Counted from the first letter of the stretch, positions 1 to 4,844 are shown. The stretch: DNA of 5,788 nt from Oscillospiraceae bacterium (GCA_017411665.1 JAFQPT010000220.1:1-5788), one strand, 5' to 3'. A program made the numbers and translations. Notes: a model not told the origin generated them from the letters alone.

Positions 1-1
1 G

Positions 2-223
2 ATGACCGCTACTGTCGGTGGTGCGAATGCTTCCTTTGGCGCGTCTACCGGTACTTCCAACGTGATCAGAAGCTACAAGGAATCCAGCGCTGCCAGCAGT
101 GTGAAGTACGGCGTGATATTCTTCCGGGACAACAACAGCGCTGTAGTTCCTACTTTGGACGATGCAGAGGCTGCACTGAAGGAACAGTACCCCAACGGCG
201 ACGACGTAGAAGTTGGCGCATAA
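2..223 (+). CDS. 3' end of an unrecognised protein gene
   Basis: This is an open frame from the window edge to a TAA stop at 221-223, giving 73 residues. The first codon is ATG, but it sits one base from the edge with no room for a ribosome binding site, so it is probably an internal Met of a longer protein. The visible part is rich in Ser, Ala, Gly and Thr in its first half and becomes acidic towards the end (motif DDAEAALKEQYPNGDDVEV). There is no transmembrane segment, metal-binding motif or sorting signal in the visible part. The product is not recognised and no function is proposed. A strong hairpin terminator 43 bases after the stop supports this being the true 3' end of a transcribed gene. 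Confidence 0.6.
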   Translation: MTATVGGANASFGASTGTSNVIRSYKESSAASSVKYGVIFFRDNNSAVVPTLDDAEAALKEQYPNGDDVEVGA

Positions 224-266
224 TTAGCTGCTCTACATACGCCTAAACTGTATTAAGGTTCAAAAC

Positions 267-297
267 AAACCCTCACCCATTTTGGGTGAGGGTTTTT
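267..297 (+). terminator. Intrinsic terminator after the truncated first gene
   Basis: A 13-bp perfect stem (267-279 with 283-295) has a TTT loop and a core CCCTCACCC/GGGTGAGGG. It is followed by a T-run at 293-297. This is a textbook rho-independent terminator for the plus-strand gene ending at 223. The A-rich left flank would allow weaker action on the other strand. Confidence 0.9.
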
Positions 298-316
298 CTA
301 TTTAATCTATTGCTGT

Positions 317-354
317 AAAAATGCCGCCTCATCTATCAATGAGGCGGCATTTTT
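317..354 (-). terminator. Intrinsic terminator of the small membrane protein gene (bidirectional)
   Basis: A 16-bp perfect stem (317-332 with 339-354) has a six-base loop and a core ATGCCGCCTCAT/ATGAGGCGGCAT. A-runs on the left and T-runs on the right let it work in both directions. It begins four bases past the stop codon (359-361) of the minus-strand gene, so it is that gene's terminator and a back-up for the plus-strand gene ending at 223. Confidence 0.9.
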
Positions 355-358
355 ATGT

Positions 359-688
359 TTACTTTTTCTTGTTCTTTTTGGGCTGCTGTTTGGCTCTTTT
401 TTCTTCGATGCGAGCTTTACGTTCTGTCTTCAGGCGTTCTATTTCTTCCTTTTCGTGCTGAGCTCTTGCTTCCTCAGCTTTTTTGTGGAAGTACTTGTAT
501 GCATACCATTCTGCAATGAGAATGGGACCCACAATCAGCAGTGCGCGTCCAATCAAGCTCCATGCACTGATTCCGGCTGCGGGATTGCTGTGAATTACTG
601 CAGCGTTCATACCGGTGGAGAAAACCGTCGTAAGTAATGTGAGGATTAGTGCGTATTTCAGTATTTGTTCCATTTTTTCAGAATTCAA
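359..688 (-). CDS. Small two-helix membrane protein with basic charged tail, unknown function
   Basis: The product is 109 residues with a TTG start at 686-688. The TTG is chosen because GGAGGG (697-702) lies 8 bases upstream. The in-frame ATG at 722-724 directly abuts the -10 box of a good promoter, so it would lie upstream of the transcript start; it also has no ribosome binding site. Two hydrophobic segments are visible at about residues 8-28 and 43-62. A tail of about 45 residues follows, full of Lys, Arg and Glu, probably a cytoplasmic helix, ending in a poly-Lys stretch (KKNKKK). Two short helices with a positively charged tail would fit a small inner-membrane protein with both ends inside. 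A role in contacting nucleic acid, ribosomes or membrane lipid is possible but not shown. The family is not recognised. The gene is monocistronic, with its own promoter and terminator. Confidence 0.75.
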   Translation of the reverse strand: MNSEKMEQILKYALILTLLTTVFSTGMNAAVIHSNPAAGISAWSLIGRALLIVGPILIAEWYAYKYFHKKAEEARAQHEKEEIERLKTERKARIEEKRAKQQPKKNKKK

Positions 689-696
689 AATCTTAT

Positions 697-702
697 CCCT
701 CC
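697..702 (-). promoter_or_regulatory. Ribosome binding site that decides the TTG start of the small membrane protein
   Basis: GGAGGG on the minus strand lies 8 bases before TTG (686-688). It lies inside the longer open frame, downstream of the ATG at 722-724, which has no Shine-Dalgarno match. It therefore selects the TTG as the start. Confidence 0.75.
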
Positions 703-724
703 GAGTAATCAATAACTGCTTCAT

Positions 725-753
725 ATTGTATCATCTACATGTGATTATTTCAA
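725..753 (-). promoter_or_regulatory. Sigma-70/SigA-type promoter of the small membrane protein gene
   Basis: Read on the minus strand, the -35 box is TTGAAA (748-753), the spacer is 17 bases, and the -10 box is TACAAT (725-730). Each box has five of six consensus bases. The predicted transcript start is near 718, giving a leader of about 30 bases before the TTG start. Confidence 0.7.
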
Positions 754-835
754 TGAATTTTCCGAATACTATATAATTTGATGTTTAATGCACGTGAATC
801 ATAATTTCAACTTATGGGTTCATAGTAATTTTATG

Positions 836-865
836 TTGGACTGAGAAACAAAATTTTGTTAAACT
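836..865 (+). promoter_or_regulatory. Candidate promoter of the short-chain dehydrogenase gene
   Basis: The -35 box is TTGGAC (836-841), the spacer is 18 bases, and the -10 box is TAAACT (860-865). It is preceded by TG at 857-858, giving an extended -10. The boxes are only moderate matches, and the spacer holds a perfect palindrome, as a regulated promoter might. An alternative is TTGATG (778-783), 16 bases, CATAAT (800-805). A perfect TATAAT at 772-777 has no convincing -35 partner. The choice between these is uncertain. Confidence 0.35.
847..860 (+). promoter_or_regulatory. 14-bp perfect palindrome, possible operator
   Basis: AACAAAATTTTGTT is its own reverse complement. It lies between the candidate -35 and -10 boxes of the dehydrogenase promoter and touches the first base of the -10 box. 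A repressor bound here would block RNA polymerase. It has no T-run or GC-rich stem and so is not a terminator. The regulator is unknown. Confidence 0.4.
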
Positions 866-881
866 ATAAACAGGAAATGTT

Positions 882-903
882 GCAAAGATGAAGTGGTCTT
901 TGC
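882..903 (+). repeat. Inverted repeat in the dehydrogenase leader
   Basis: GCAAAGA (882-888) and TCTTTGC (897-903) form 7-bp arms around an 8-base spacer. The repeat lies between the candidate promoter and the ribosome binding site of the dehydrogenase gene. It could be a second operator or a weak leader hairpin. Confidence 0.35.
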
Positions 904-933
904 GTAAATGATATATAAGAAAGGAATTTGTAT

Positions 934-1752
934 ATGTTTGAAAAAGCTCAAGTATTTGCAGGTAAGGTAGTAGTTATTACAGGCGGTAGCCGTGGTATCG
1001 GTTTTGCAGCTGTGAAGGAATTCCTGAAGGCAGGCGCAAAGGTTTGCTTCCTGAGCCATTATGAAGAAACCGGTAAGGCAGCTCTGGCGAAGCTGGCTGA
1101 AATCAATCCCGACTATCCCGTCATCTGGCGTTGCATCGACCTCTGCTCCGAAGAACAGGCAAAAGCTCTGTTTGACGAAGTCGAAGCTCTGTGGGGCCGT
1201 GTTGACGTTCTGATCAATAATGCAGGTATCTCCAATGATGACGCACTGGTTCACCACACTATGGATCGCTGGAAGGCAGTTCTGGATGTTAACATGACCG
1301 CTGTTTACAACATGAGCCGCTATGCACTGTCCGCTCTGAAGAAGACCGAAGGCTGCATCATCAACACTTCCTCCGTATCTGGTGTTTACGGTTCTCCCTC
1401 CGGCATTGCATATCCTGCAACCAAGTCCGCTGTTATGACCATGACCAAGACCATCGCTTATGCTTTGGCTCCTGTCGGTATCCGCTGCAATGCAATCGCT
1501 CCCGGTGTCACTCACACTGAAATCATTGACAACCTGCCTCAGTTCGCTCTGGATTCCATCGGCGGCACCATTCCTCTGAAGCGTTCCAATCATCCTGCAA
1601 TGGCACGTACCGAAGATATTGCTTACGCAATGATGTTCCTTGCATCTGACTATGCAGAATACATCACCGGCGCAACTCTGCAGGTTGACGCAGGCTACAG
1701 ACCCTCCAATATGCATCAGTTTATTGACTGGGGCGAAGAAGCAAGACATTAA
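934..1752 (+). CDS. BaiA-like short-chain dehydrogenase/reductase (SDR)
   Basis: This is a cytoplasmic NAD(P)-dependent oxidoreductase of the classical SDR family, 272 residues. ATG at 934 is preferred over an in-frame TTG at 928 because AGGA (922-925) lies 8 bases upstream of the ATG and only 2 from the TTG. Visible motifs are the cofactor loop TGGSRGIG (residues 16-23), NNAG (95-98), Asn120, and the catalytic Ser147, Tyr160 and Lys164 (YPATK). Much of the sequence recalls the clostridial 3-alpha-hydroxysteroid dehydrogenase BaiA: RGIGFAA, IINTSSVSGVYGS, SGIAYP, APGV, FLASD and the C-terminal VDAGYRP. That comparison is from memory. The BaiA glutamate that selects NAD (Glu42) appears to be replaced by His42, so NADP(H) use is possible. 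A C-terminal extension of about 15 residues follows the usual end. The substrate could be a hydroxysteroid or another secondary alcohol or ketone; SDR substrate cannot be fixed from sequence alone. The gene is monocistronic, with a terminator just after the stop. Confidence 0.9.
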   Translation: MFEKAQVFAGKVVVITGGSRGIGFAAVKEFLKAGAKVCFLSHYEETGKAALAKLAEINPDYPVIWRCIDLCSEEQAKALFDEVEALWGRVDVLINNAGISNDDALVHHTMDRWKAVLDVNMTAVYNMSRYALSALKKTEGCIINTSSVSGVYGSPSGIAYPATKSAVMTMTKTIAYALAPVGIRCNAIAPGVTHTEIIDNLPQFALDSIGGTIPLKRSNHPAMARTEDIAYAMMFLASDYAEYITGATLQVDAGYRPSNMHQFIDWGEEARH

Positions 1753-1761
1753 TGACTTCTA

Positions 1762-1792
1762 AAAAACGCATCGGCTCAGCCGATGCGTTTTT
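1762..1792 (+). terminator. Intrinsic terminator of the dehydrogenase gene
   Basis: A 14-bp perfect stem (1762-1775 with 1779-1792) has a TCA loop and a core ACGCATCGGC/GCCGATGCGT. A-run and T-run flanks allow bidirectional action. It begins 9 bases after the dehydrogenase stop. Confidence 0.9.
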
Positions 1793-1818
1793 ATTGTCAG
1801 TAGATATTCTCTGTGATA

Positions 1819-1863
1819 AAATAAAGATACGCTCCGCTTTGGAAGCGGAGCGTATCTTTATTT
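1819..1863 (-). terminator. Intrinsic terminator overlapping the end of the SnoaL-like gene
   Basis: A 21-bp perfect stem (1819-1839 with 1843-1863) has a three-base loop. On the minus strand it ends in an A/T-rich stretch (TATCTTTATTTTATC), a moderate U-tract. The right arm contains the last Lys codon and the TAA stop (1858-1860) of the minus-strand gene, so the terminator is built into the coding end. Confidence 0.85.
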
Positions 1864-2304
1864 CTTAAAACCCTTAATGTGTGCGCTGATATCGCCCATT
1901 GCGTGGGTGCAGTTATTGCGGTATACAAATTCCCATTTGCCGTTGATTTTTGCAAACTTATCGAATTTACGATCCATCCAAATAATCTGGGGATTAAACT
2001 GGCCGGTGATGCCCTGGGTTACAACCAGATAGGATCTTGCTTCTGCGGTCTGACCGTCTTCACTGACGGTAATCTGGGGATTCACACACAGATGCATGGT
2101 CTTAGGAGTGCCGTCTTCATATTTCATGATGCCGCGCATGGTTTTCAGATAACCTTCGGGGCTCTTGCTGAAGCCGGGCTTTCCGTCGAAAAATGCGTCC
2201 ATATGCTTGAAGAGCTCGCCTACGCCTTCAAAGTCGCCGCTGTCGACCAGCCAGCAGTACTGATAAAGCAGATTCTGAATTTCAAAGATATCCTGTGCAG
2301 ACAT
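1858..2304 (-). CDS. SnoaL-like / NTF2-fold protein resembling bile-acid 7-alpha-dehydratase BaiE
   Basis: This is a cytoplasmic 148-residue protein, the usual length for a single SnoaL-like (alpha+beta cone, scytalone-dehydratase type) domain. ATG at 2302-2304 is the start: AAAGGA lies 9 bases upstream, and the only earlier start is a TTG that overlaps this site. An N-terminal helix carries IQNLLYQY and VDSGDF; the pocket strands follow, then MHLCVNPQITV and the closing strand GKWEFVYRN. Compared from memory with BaiE (Tyr30, Asp35, His83, Asp106, Arg146), this protein has Tyr16, Asp21 and His71 at matching spacing. The Asp106 position appears to be Val, and the Arg is unclear (Arg129 or His134). 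It could be a dehydratase, isomerase or small-ligand-binding protein; the family is functionally diverse. It has its own promoter and terminator and is convergent with the BaiA-like dehydrogenase. Confidence 0.85.
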   Translation of the reverse strand: MSAQDIFEIQNLLYQYCWLVDSGDFEGVGELFKHMDAFFDGKPGFSKSPEGYLKTMRGIMKYEDGTPKTMHLCVNPQITVSEDGQTAEARSYLVVTQGITGQFNPQIIWMDRKFDKFAKINGKWEFVYRNNCTHAMGDISAHIKGFKK

Positions 2305-2337
2305 GGGTATACATCCTTTCAAAGTTAGATTAACATA

Positions 2338-2366
2338 ATTTTATCAAACATTATTGACAGAGTCAA
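2338..2366 (-). promoter_or_regulatory. Strong SigA-type promoter of the SnoaL-like gene
   Basis: On the minus strand, TTGACT (2361-2366), a 17-base spacer and TAAAAT (2338-2343) match the consensus at five of six bases in each box. The predicted start is near 2331, giving a leader of about 27 bases that contains the AAAGGA ribosome binding site. Confidence 0.75.
2354..2366. promoter_or_regulatory. Inverted repeat on the -35 box, possible operator
   Basis: TTGAC (2354-2358) and GTCAA (2362-2366) are perfect inverted arms around three bases. The right arm is the -35 box of the SnoaL-like gene. The left arm gives a perfect TTGACA on the plus strand, facing the pseudouridine synthase gene, but without a -10 partner. 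It could be an operator or coincidence of two -35-like words. Confidence 0.3.
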
Positions 2367-2393
2367 CACAGACCAAAGGGAGGAGACCATATA

Positions 2394-3029
2394 ATGGAAA
2401 TTTTATATAAAGACCGCCATGTGGCTGTGTGTGTAAAGCCTGTCGGCATGATTTCGGAAGATTCCGGTATGCCTGCCTTGATTCGTGAGCAGCTCGGCGG
2501 TGAGGCATATTGTGTGCACCGCCTGGATACTGTGGTAGGTGGGGTTATGGTTTATGCACTGACCAAAAAGGCAGCGTCTCAGCTGTCCGCCTATATTGCG
2601 GGAGATATGCTGACAAAGGAATATCTGGCTGTTGTGGAAGGGATTCCCAATCCCGATGAAGGCTATCTGGATGATTTACTGTTGAAGGATAGCTCCAAAG
2701 GCAAGAGCTATGTGGTGCAGCGTATGCGCAAGGGCGTGAAAGATGCGCGGCTGCAGTATAAGGTGCTGCAATCGGTTGCCACTGTGAATGGCACATACAG
2801 TCTTGTTTGGGTGCGATTGATTACAGGGCGATTCCATCAGATTCGGGTACAGTTTGCTTCCCGCAAGCATCCTTTGGTTGGGGATGGCAAGTATGGCAGC
2901 AAGTGCAATCGCTGTACAACGGCTTTGTGGGCATGGAGATTGACGTTCCCGCATCCCAAGACAGGGGAAATGCGCCGGTACGATCATAATCCGCCCGAAC
3001 AATTTCCGTGGAATTTATTTGAAACGTAA
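2394..3029 (+). CDS. RluA-family RNA pseudouridine synthase without S4 domain
   Basis: This enzyme isomerises uridine to pseudouridine in structured RNA (rRNA or tRNA) in the cytoplasm. It is 211 residues and starts straight with the catalytic domain (MEILYKDRHVAVCVKPVGM); there is no N-terminal S4 domain, as in the short RluA/TruC-like members. The catalytic motif is HRLD (residues 42-45, Asp45 the nucleophile), followed by VVGGVMV where many family members have TSG. Later motifs are RLITGRFHQIRVQ (Arg146, His148, Gln149) and HPLVGDGKYG. The start is clear: GGGAGGAG (2378-2385) lies 8 bases before ATG. Cys171 and Cys174 (CNRC) near the C-terminus may be incidental. The exact target base cannot be read from sequence. 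The gene is convergent with a second, RluD-type synthase; the two share a terminator. Confidence 0.93.
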   Translation: MEILYKDRHVAVCVKPVGMISEDSGMPALIREQLGGEAYCVHRLDTVVGGVMVYALTKKAASQLSAYIAGDMLTKEYLAVVEGIPNPDEGYLDDLLLKDSSKGKSYVVQRMRKGVKDARLQYKVLQSVATVNGTYSLVWVRLITGRFHQIRVQFASRKHPLVGDGKYGSKCNRCTTALWAWRLTFPHPKTGEMRRYDHNPPEQFPWNLFET

Positions 3030-3060
3030 AAAGCGACTTACATTTGTAAGTCGCTTTTTA
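3027..3060. terminator. Shared bidirectional terminator containing both stop codons
   Basis: A 15-bp perfect stem (3027-3041 with 3046-3060) has an ATTT loop and a core AAAAAGCGACTTAC/GTAAGTCGCTTTTT. The plus-strand TAA (3027-3029) forms the outermost base pairs with the minus-strand TAA (3058-3060 on plus). It ends both the short RluA-family gene and the lspA-rluD transcript. Confidence 0.9.
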
Positions 3061-3987
3061 TAGTTCATTGCCCAAACGATTGAGTACATCCTTGAAATAG
3101 TCGGGGAGCTCGGTGTCCAAATGAACGGCTTCTCCTGTGCGGGGATGGATAAACTGCAGCTCTTTGGCATGCAGGCACTGACCGACCAGACCCTTTTCGG
3201 GGAGCTTGGCGTGTCCGTAGACCTCATCTCCAAGCAGGGGATGACCGATGTGAGCCATATGTACGCGGATTTGATGGGTGCGTCCCGTTTCCAGCTTGCA
3301 TCGCACGTGAGTATACCCTCTGTAACGCTCCAGCACCGACCAGTGGGTGACTGCGTTGCGAGAATGTACGTTGGTAACTGCCATTTTCTTGCGGTCGTTG
3401 GGATGACGTCCGATGGGTGCATCTACCGTGCCTGCATCGTCACGGAGGTTTCCAACAACCACAGCCCGATACACGCGGGACAGGCTGCGGTCGGAAAGCT
3501 GTGCGGAAAGTGCCAGATGAGCGGCATCATTTTTCGCGACAATCAAGAGTCCCGAAGTGTCCTTATCAATGCGATGAACAATGCCGGGGCGCTTTTCACC
3601 GCCTACACCCGACAGGGTGTCCCCACAATGATACAGCAGGGCGTTAACCAGAGTGCCGTCGGGGTGTCCCGGTGCGGGATGAACGACCATACCGCGGGGT
3701 TTGTTGACAACCACAACATCCTCGTCTTCATATACAATATCAATGGGGATATTCTGGGGTACCAGAGGAACTTCCACAGCTTCGGGGATTTCCACGAGGA
3801 AGGTATCGCCTGCGGAAACTTTATGGTTTTTCTTGACTGCTTTTCCGTTCAGCGTCACCTGTCCGTCGGTCAGCAGACGCTGAGCAGCGTTTCGGGTCAA
3901 TCCGGGAATTTCGGTCGTCAGCCACGCATCAATACGTACGCCGCTTTCAGCGGCAGTCAATTCAAACAGTTCCATCGCCAAATTCAT
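3058..3987 (-). CDS. rluD: RluD-type (YlyB-like) 23S rRNA pseudouridine synthase
   Basis: This is a 309-residue S4-plus-catalytic-domain member of the RluA family; RluD makes pseudouridines in helix 69 of 23S rRNA. The S4 RNA-binding domain spans about residues 17-67 (GVRIDAWL, RLLTDGQVTLNGKAVKKN). The catalytic domain starts at about residue 84 (VYEDEDVVVVNKPRGMVVHP) and has HRIDKDTSGLLIVAKN with catalytic Asp141. It continues with LETGRTHQIRVH (233-243) and HPLLGDEVYG. The length is usual for the family. The gene lies directly after lspA, as rluD (ylyB) does in Bacillus subtilis. It overlaps lspA by 26 bases, so translation is probably coupled. ATG at 3985-3987 has a weak GGAAG 9 bases upstream; ATG at 3973-3975 (MELFELTAAE) is an alternative. 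Specificity for RluD sites is inferred from domain layout and synteny. Confidence 0.93.
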   Translation of the reverse strand: MNLAMELFELTAAESGVRIDAWLTTEIPGLTRNAAQRLLTDGQVTLNGKAVKKNHKVSAGDTFLVEIPEAVEVPLVPQNIPIDIVYEDEDVVVVNKPRGMVVHPAPGHPDGTLVNALLYHCGDTLSGVGGEKRPGIVHRIDKDTSGLLIVAKNDAAHLALSAQLSDRSLSRVYRAVVVGNLRDDAGTVDAPIGRHPNDRKKMAVTNVHSRNAVTHWSVLERYRGYTHVRCKLETGRTHQIRVHMAHIGHPLLGDEVYGHAKLPEKGLVGQCLHAKELQFIHPRTGEAVHLDTELPDYFKDVLNRLGNEL

Positions 3988-4762
3988 CCAAAATCGCTTC
4001 CAGAGACATTTCTTCCTGCAGCTTTTTGGTCAGCTGGTCCAACTCGCGTGTCTCTTTTGCATCCTGTTCCAATGCTTCTACGGAAGGCTTCTTGACTTTC
4101 TCGAACTTTGTGGGCATCTGCTCAAATTCCGCAAAGGGGTTTTCTGCGTCGAAGGGCTTCTTTTCTCCGTACAGCTTACCGGTGCGGCGGCGTTCGGCAA
4201 CCTCATCGGGCAGCTGGGGCTTTTCGGAAAACAGCTTTACGCCGGGATTTCGTTCGGATTCGGGACGTTCTTCGCCATATTCTTCTTCGTATGCGAGGTC
4301 CTTCTCGGTTTTTTCGGAAGGCATCAGCAAAATCGCAATGCACAGCAGGAAGCCGCCCACGGTAATGAAGATATCTGCAACGTTGAAGATGGCAAAGTTC
4401 ATAAAGTCGGTGCGGAACATGTCTACCACGTAGCCGTAAAAGGCACGGTCGATGGCATTGCCCATGGCACCTGCAGCAATCATGGTCAGTGTCCAGCGCA
4501 GACCGTTGGAGGGGATTTTGCGGTTGACGATGAGATAAATGACTGCTGCGGTAAAGGAAACTGCCAGTACCACAAAAGCCCAGCGTGCGCCGCCGCCGGA
4601 CAGCATGCTGAACGCTGCACCGGTGTTGTGATAATTGACAAGGCTCATGAAACCGGGAATCAGTGTGATTACACCGTCGCCCAGAGGAATATTCAAAGTG
4701 ACGTAGTATTTCAGCGCCTGGTCGGCAATCAGTGCCAACAGAGCTGCAATTGCATAATACAA
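3962..4762 (-). CDS. lspA: Lipoprotein signal peptidase II with long C-terminal tail
   Basis: This membrane aspartyl protease removes signal peptides from prolipoproteins after lipid attachment. The enzyme core occupies residues 1 to about 148 with four membrane helices (about 2-20, 60-80, 88-108, 125-147). Family motifs are present: ADQALKYY with Asp14, NTGAAF (46-51), GNAIDR (101-106), catalytic Asp114 in VVDMF and catalytic Asp130 in FNVAD. The total of 266 residues is well above the usual 150-170. The excess is a charged hydrophilic tail from about residue 149, presumably cytoplasmic, with a Glu/Lys/Pro-rich part and a likely helix (VEALEQDAKETRELDQLTKK) ending in SLEAILDEFG. The start is TTG at 4760-4762 with GAGG (4772-4775) 9 bases upstream; an in-frame TAG directly before it excludes anything longer. 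The neighbours ileS and rluD match known Firmicutes order. Confidence 0.95.
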   Translation of the reverse strand: MYYAIAALLALIADQALKYYVTLNIPLGDGVITLIPGFMSLVNYHNTGAAFSMLSGGGARWAFVVLAVSFTAAVIYLIVNRKIPSNGLRWTLTMIAAGAMGNAIDRAFYGYVVDMFRTDFMNFAIFNVADIFITVGGFLLCIAILLMPSEKTEKDLAYEEEYGEERPESERNPGVKLFSEKPQLPDEVAERRRTGKLYGEKKPFDAENPFAEFEQMPTKFEKVKKPSVEALEQDAKETRELDQLTKKLQEEMSLEAILDEFGDGTV

Positions 4763-4771
4763 CTAACGTCG

Positions 4772-4777
4772 CCTCAC
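4772..4777 (-). promoter_or_regulatory. Ribosome binding site for the TTG start of lspA
   Basis: GTGAGG on the minus strand lies 9 bases before TTG (4760-4762). No in-frame ATG exists near the N-terminus (the next Met is residue 39, after the first helix and Asp14), so TTG is needed to make a complete enzyme. Confidence 0.65.
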
Positions 4778-4790
4778 TTTCTGAGTTTGA

Positions 4791-4830
4791 TTAAAAACTG
4801 CAGTCGGACAGGTTACCCCGTCCGACTGCA
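4791..4830 (-). terminator. Intrinsic terminator between ileS and lspA
   Basis: An 11-bp stem (4799-4809 with 4820-4830, TGCAGTCGGAC/GTCCGACTGCA) is extended by two G-C pairs after one mismatch, with loop TTAC. On the minus strand it is followed by GTTTTTAATC, so it would terminate ileS transcripts 14 bases beyond the ileS stop. Only about 36 bases separate it from the lspA start. Confidence 0.8.
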
Positions 4831-4844
4831 AGTCATTTCGATAA

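Noticed and set aside
772..777. Perfect TATAAT on the plus strand as the dehydrogenase promoter
   Set aside because: The -35 position holds TTCAAT at best, and the leader would be about 150 bases. It is kept only as a weak alternative.
724..933. Riboswitch or structured leader in the divergent region
   Set aside because: It is A/T-rich with only short inverted repeats. No known riboswitch core or terminator-type hairpin was seen.
859..1749. Minus-strand open frame of 296 codons opposite the dehydrogenase
   Set aside because: It is antisense to a gene with full SDR motifs. Its product is Cys/His-rich without a recognisable domain, and its 3' end overlaps the dehydrogenase promoter.
934..2304. 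Calling the dehydrogenase and SnoaL-like genes baiA and baiE outright
   Set aside because: SDR and SnoaL families are very diverse, a BaiE catalytic residue seems absent, and no other bai gene is visible. The names would overstate the evidence.
1879..2328. Plus-strand open frame opposite the SnoaL-like gene
   Set aside because: The minus-strand frame has the domain motifs, ribosome binding site, promoter and terminator. This one has none.
2354..2359. Perfect TTGACA on the plus strand as a promoter for the short pseudouridine synthase gene
   Set aside because: At 16-18 bases downstream there is only the ribosome binding site region (AAAGGGAGG) and no -10-like sequence.
3121..4095. Plus-strand open frame of 324 codons opposite the rluD-like and lspA genes
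   Set aside because: It spans the antisense of two well-supported genes, has no family features, and has no convincing ribosome binding site.
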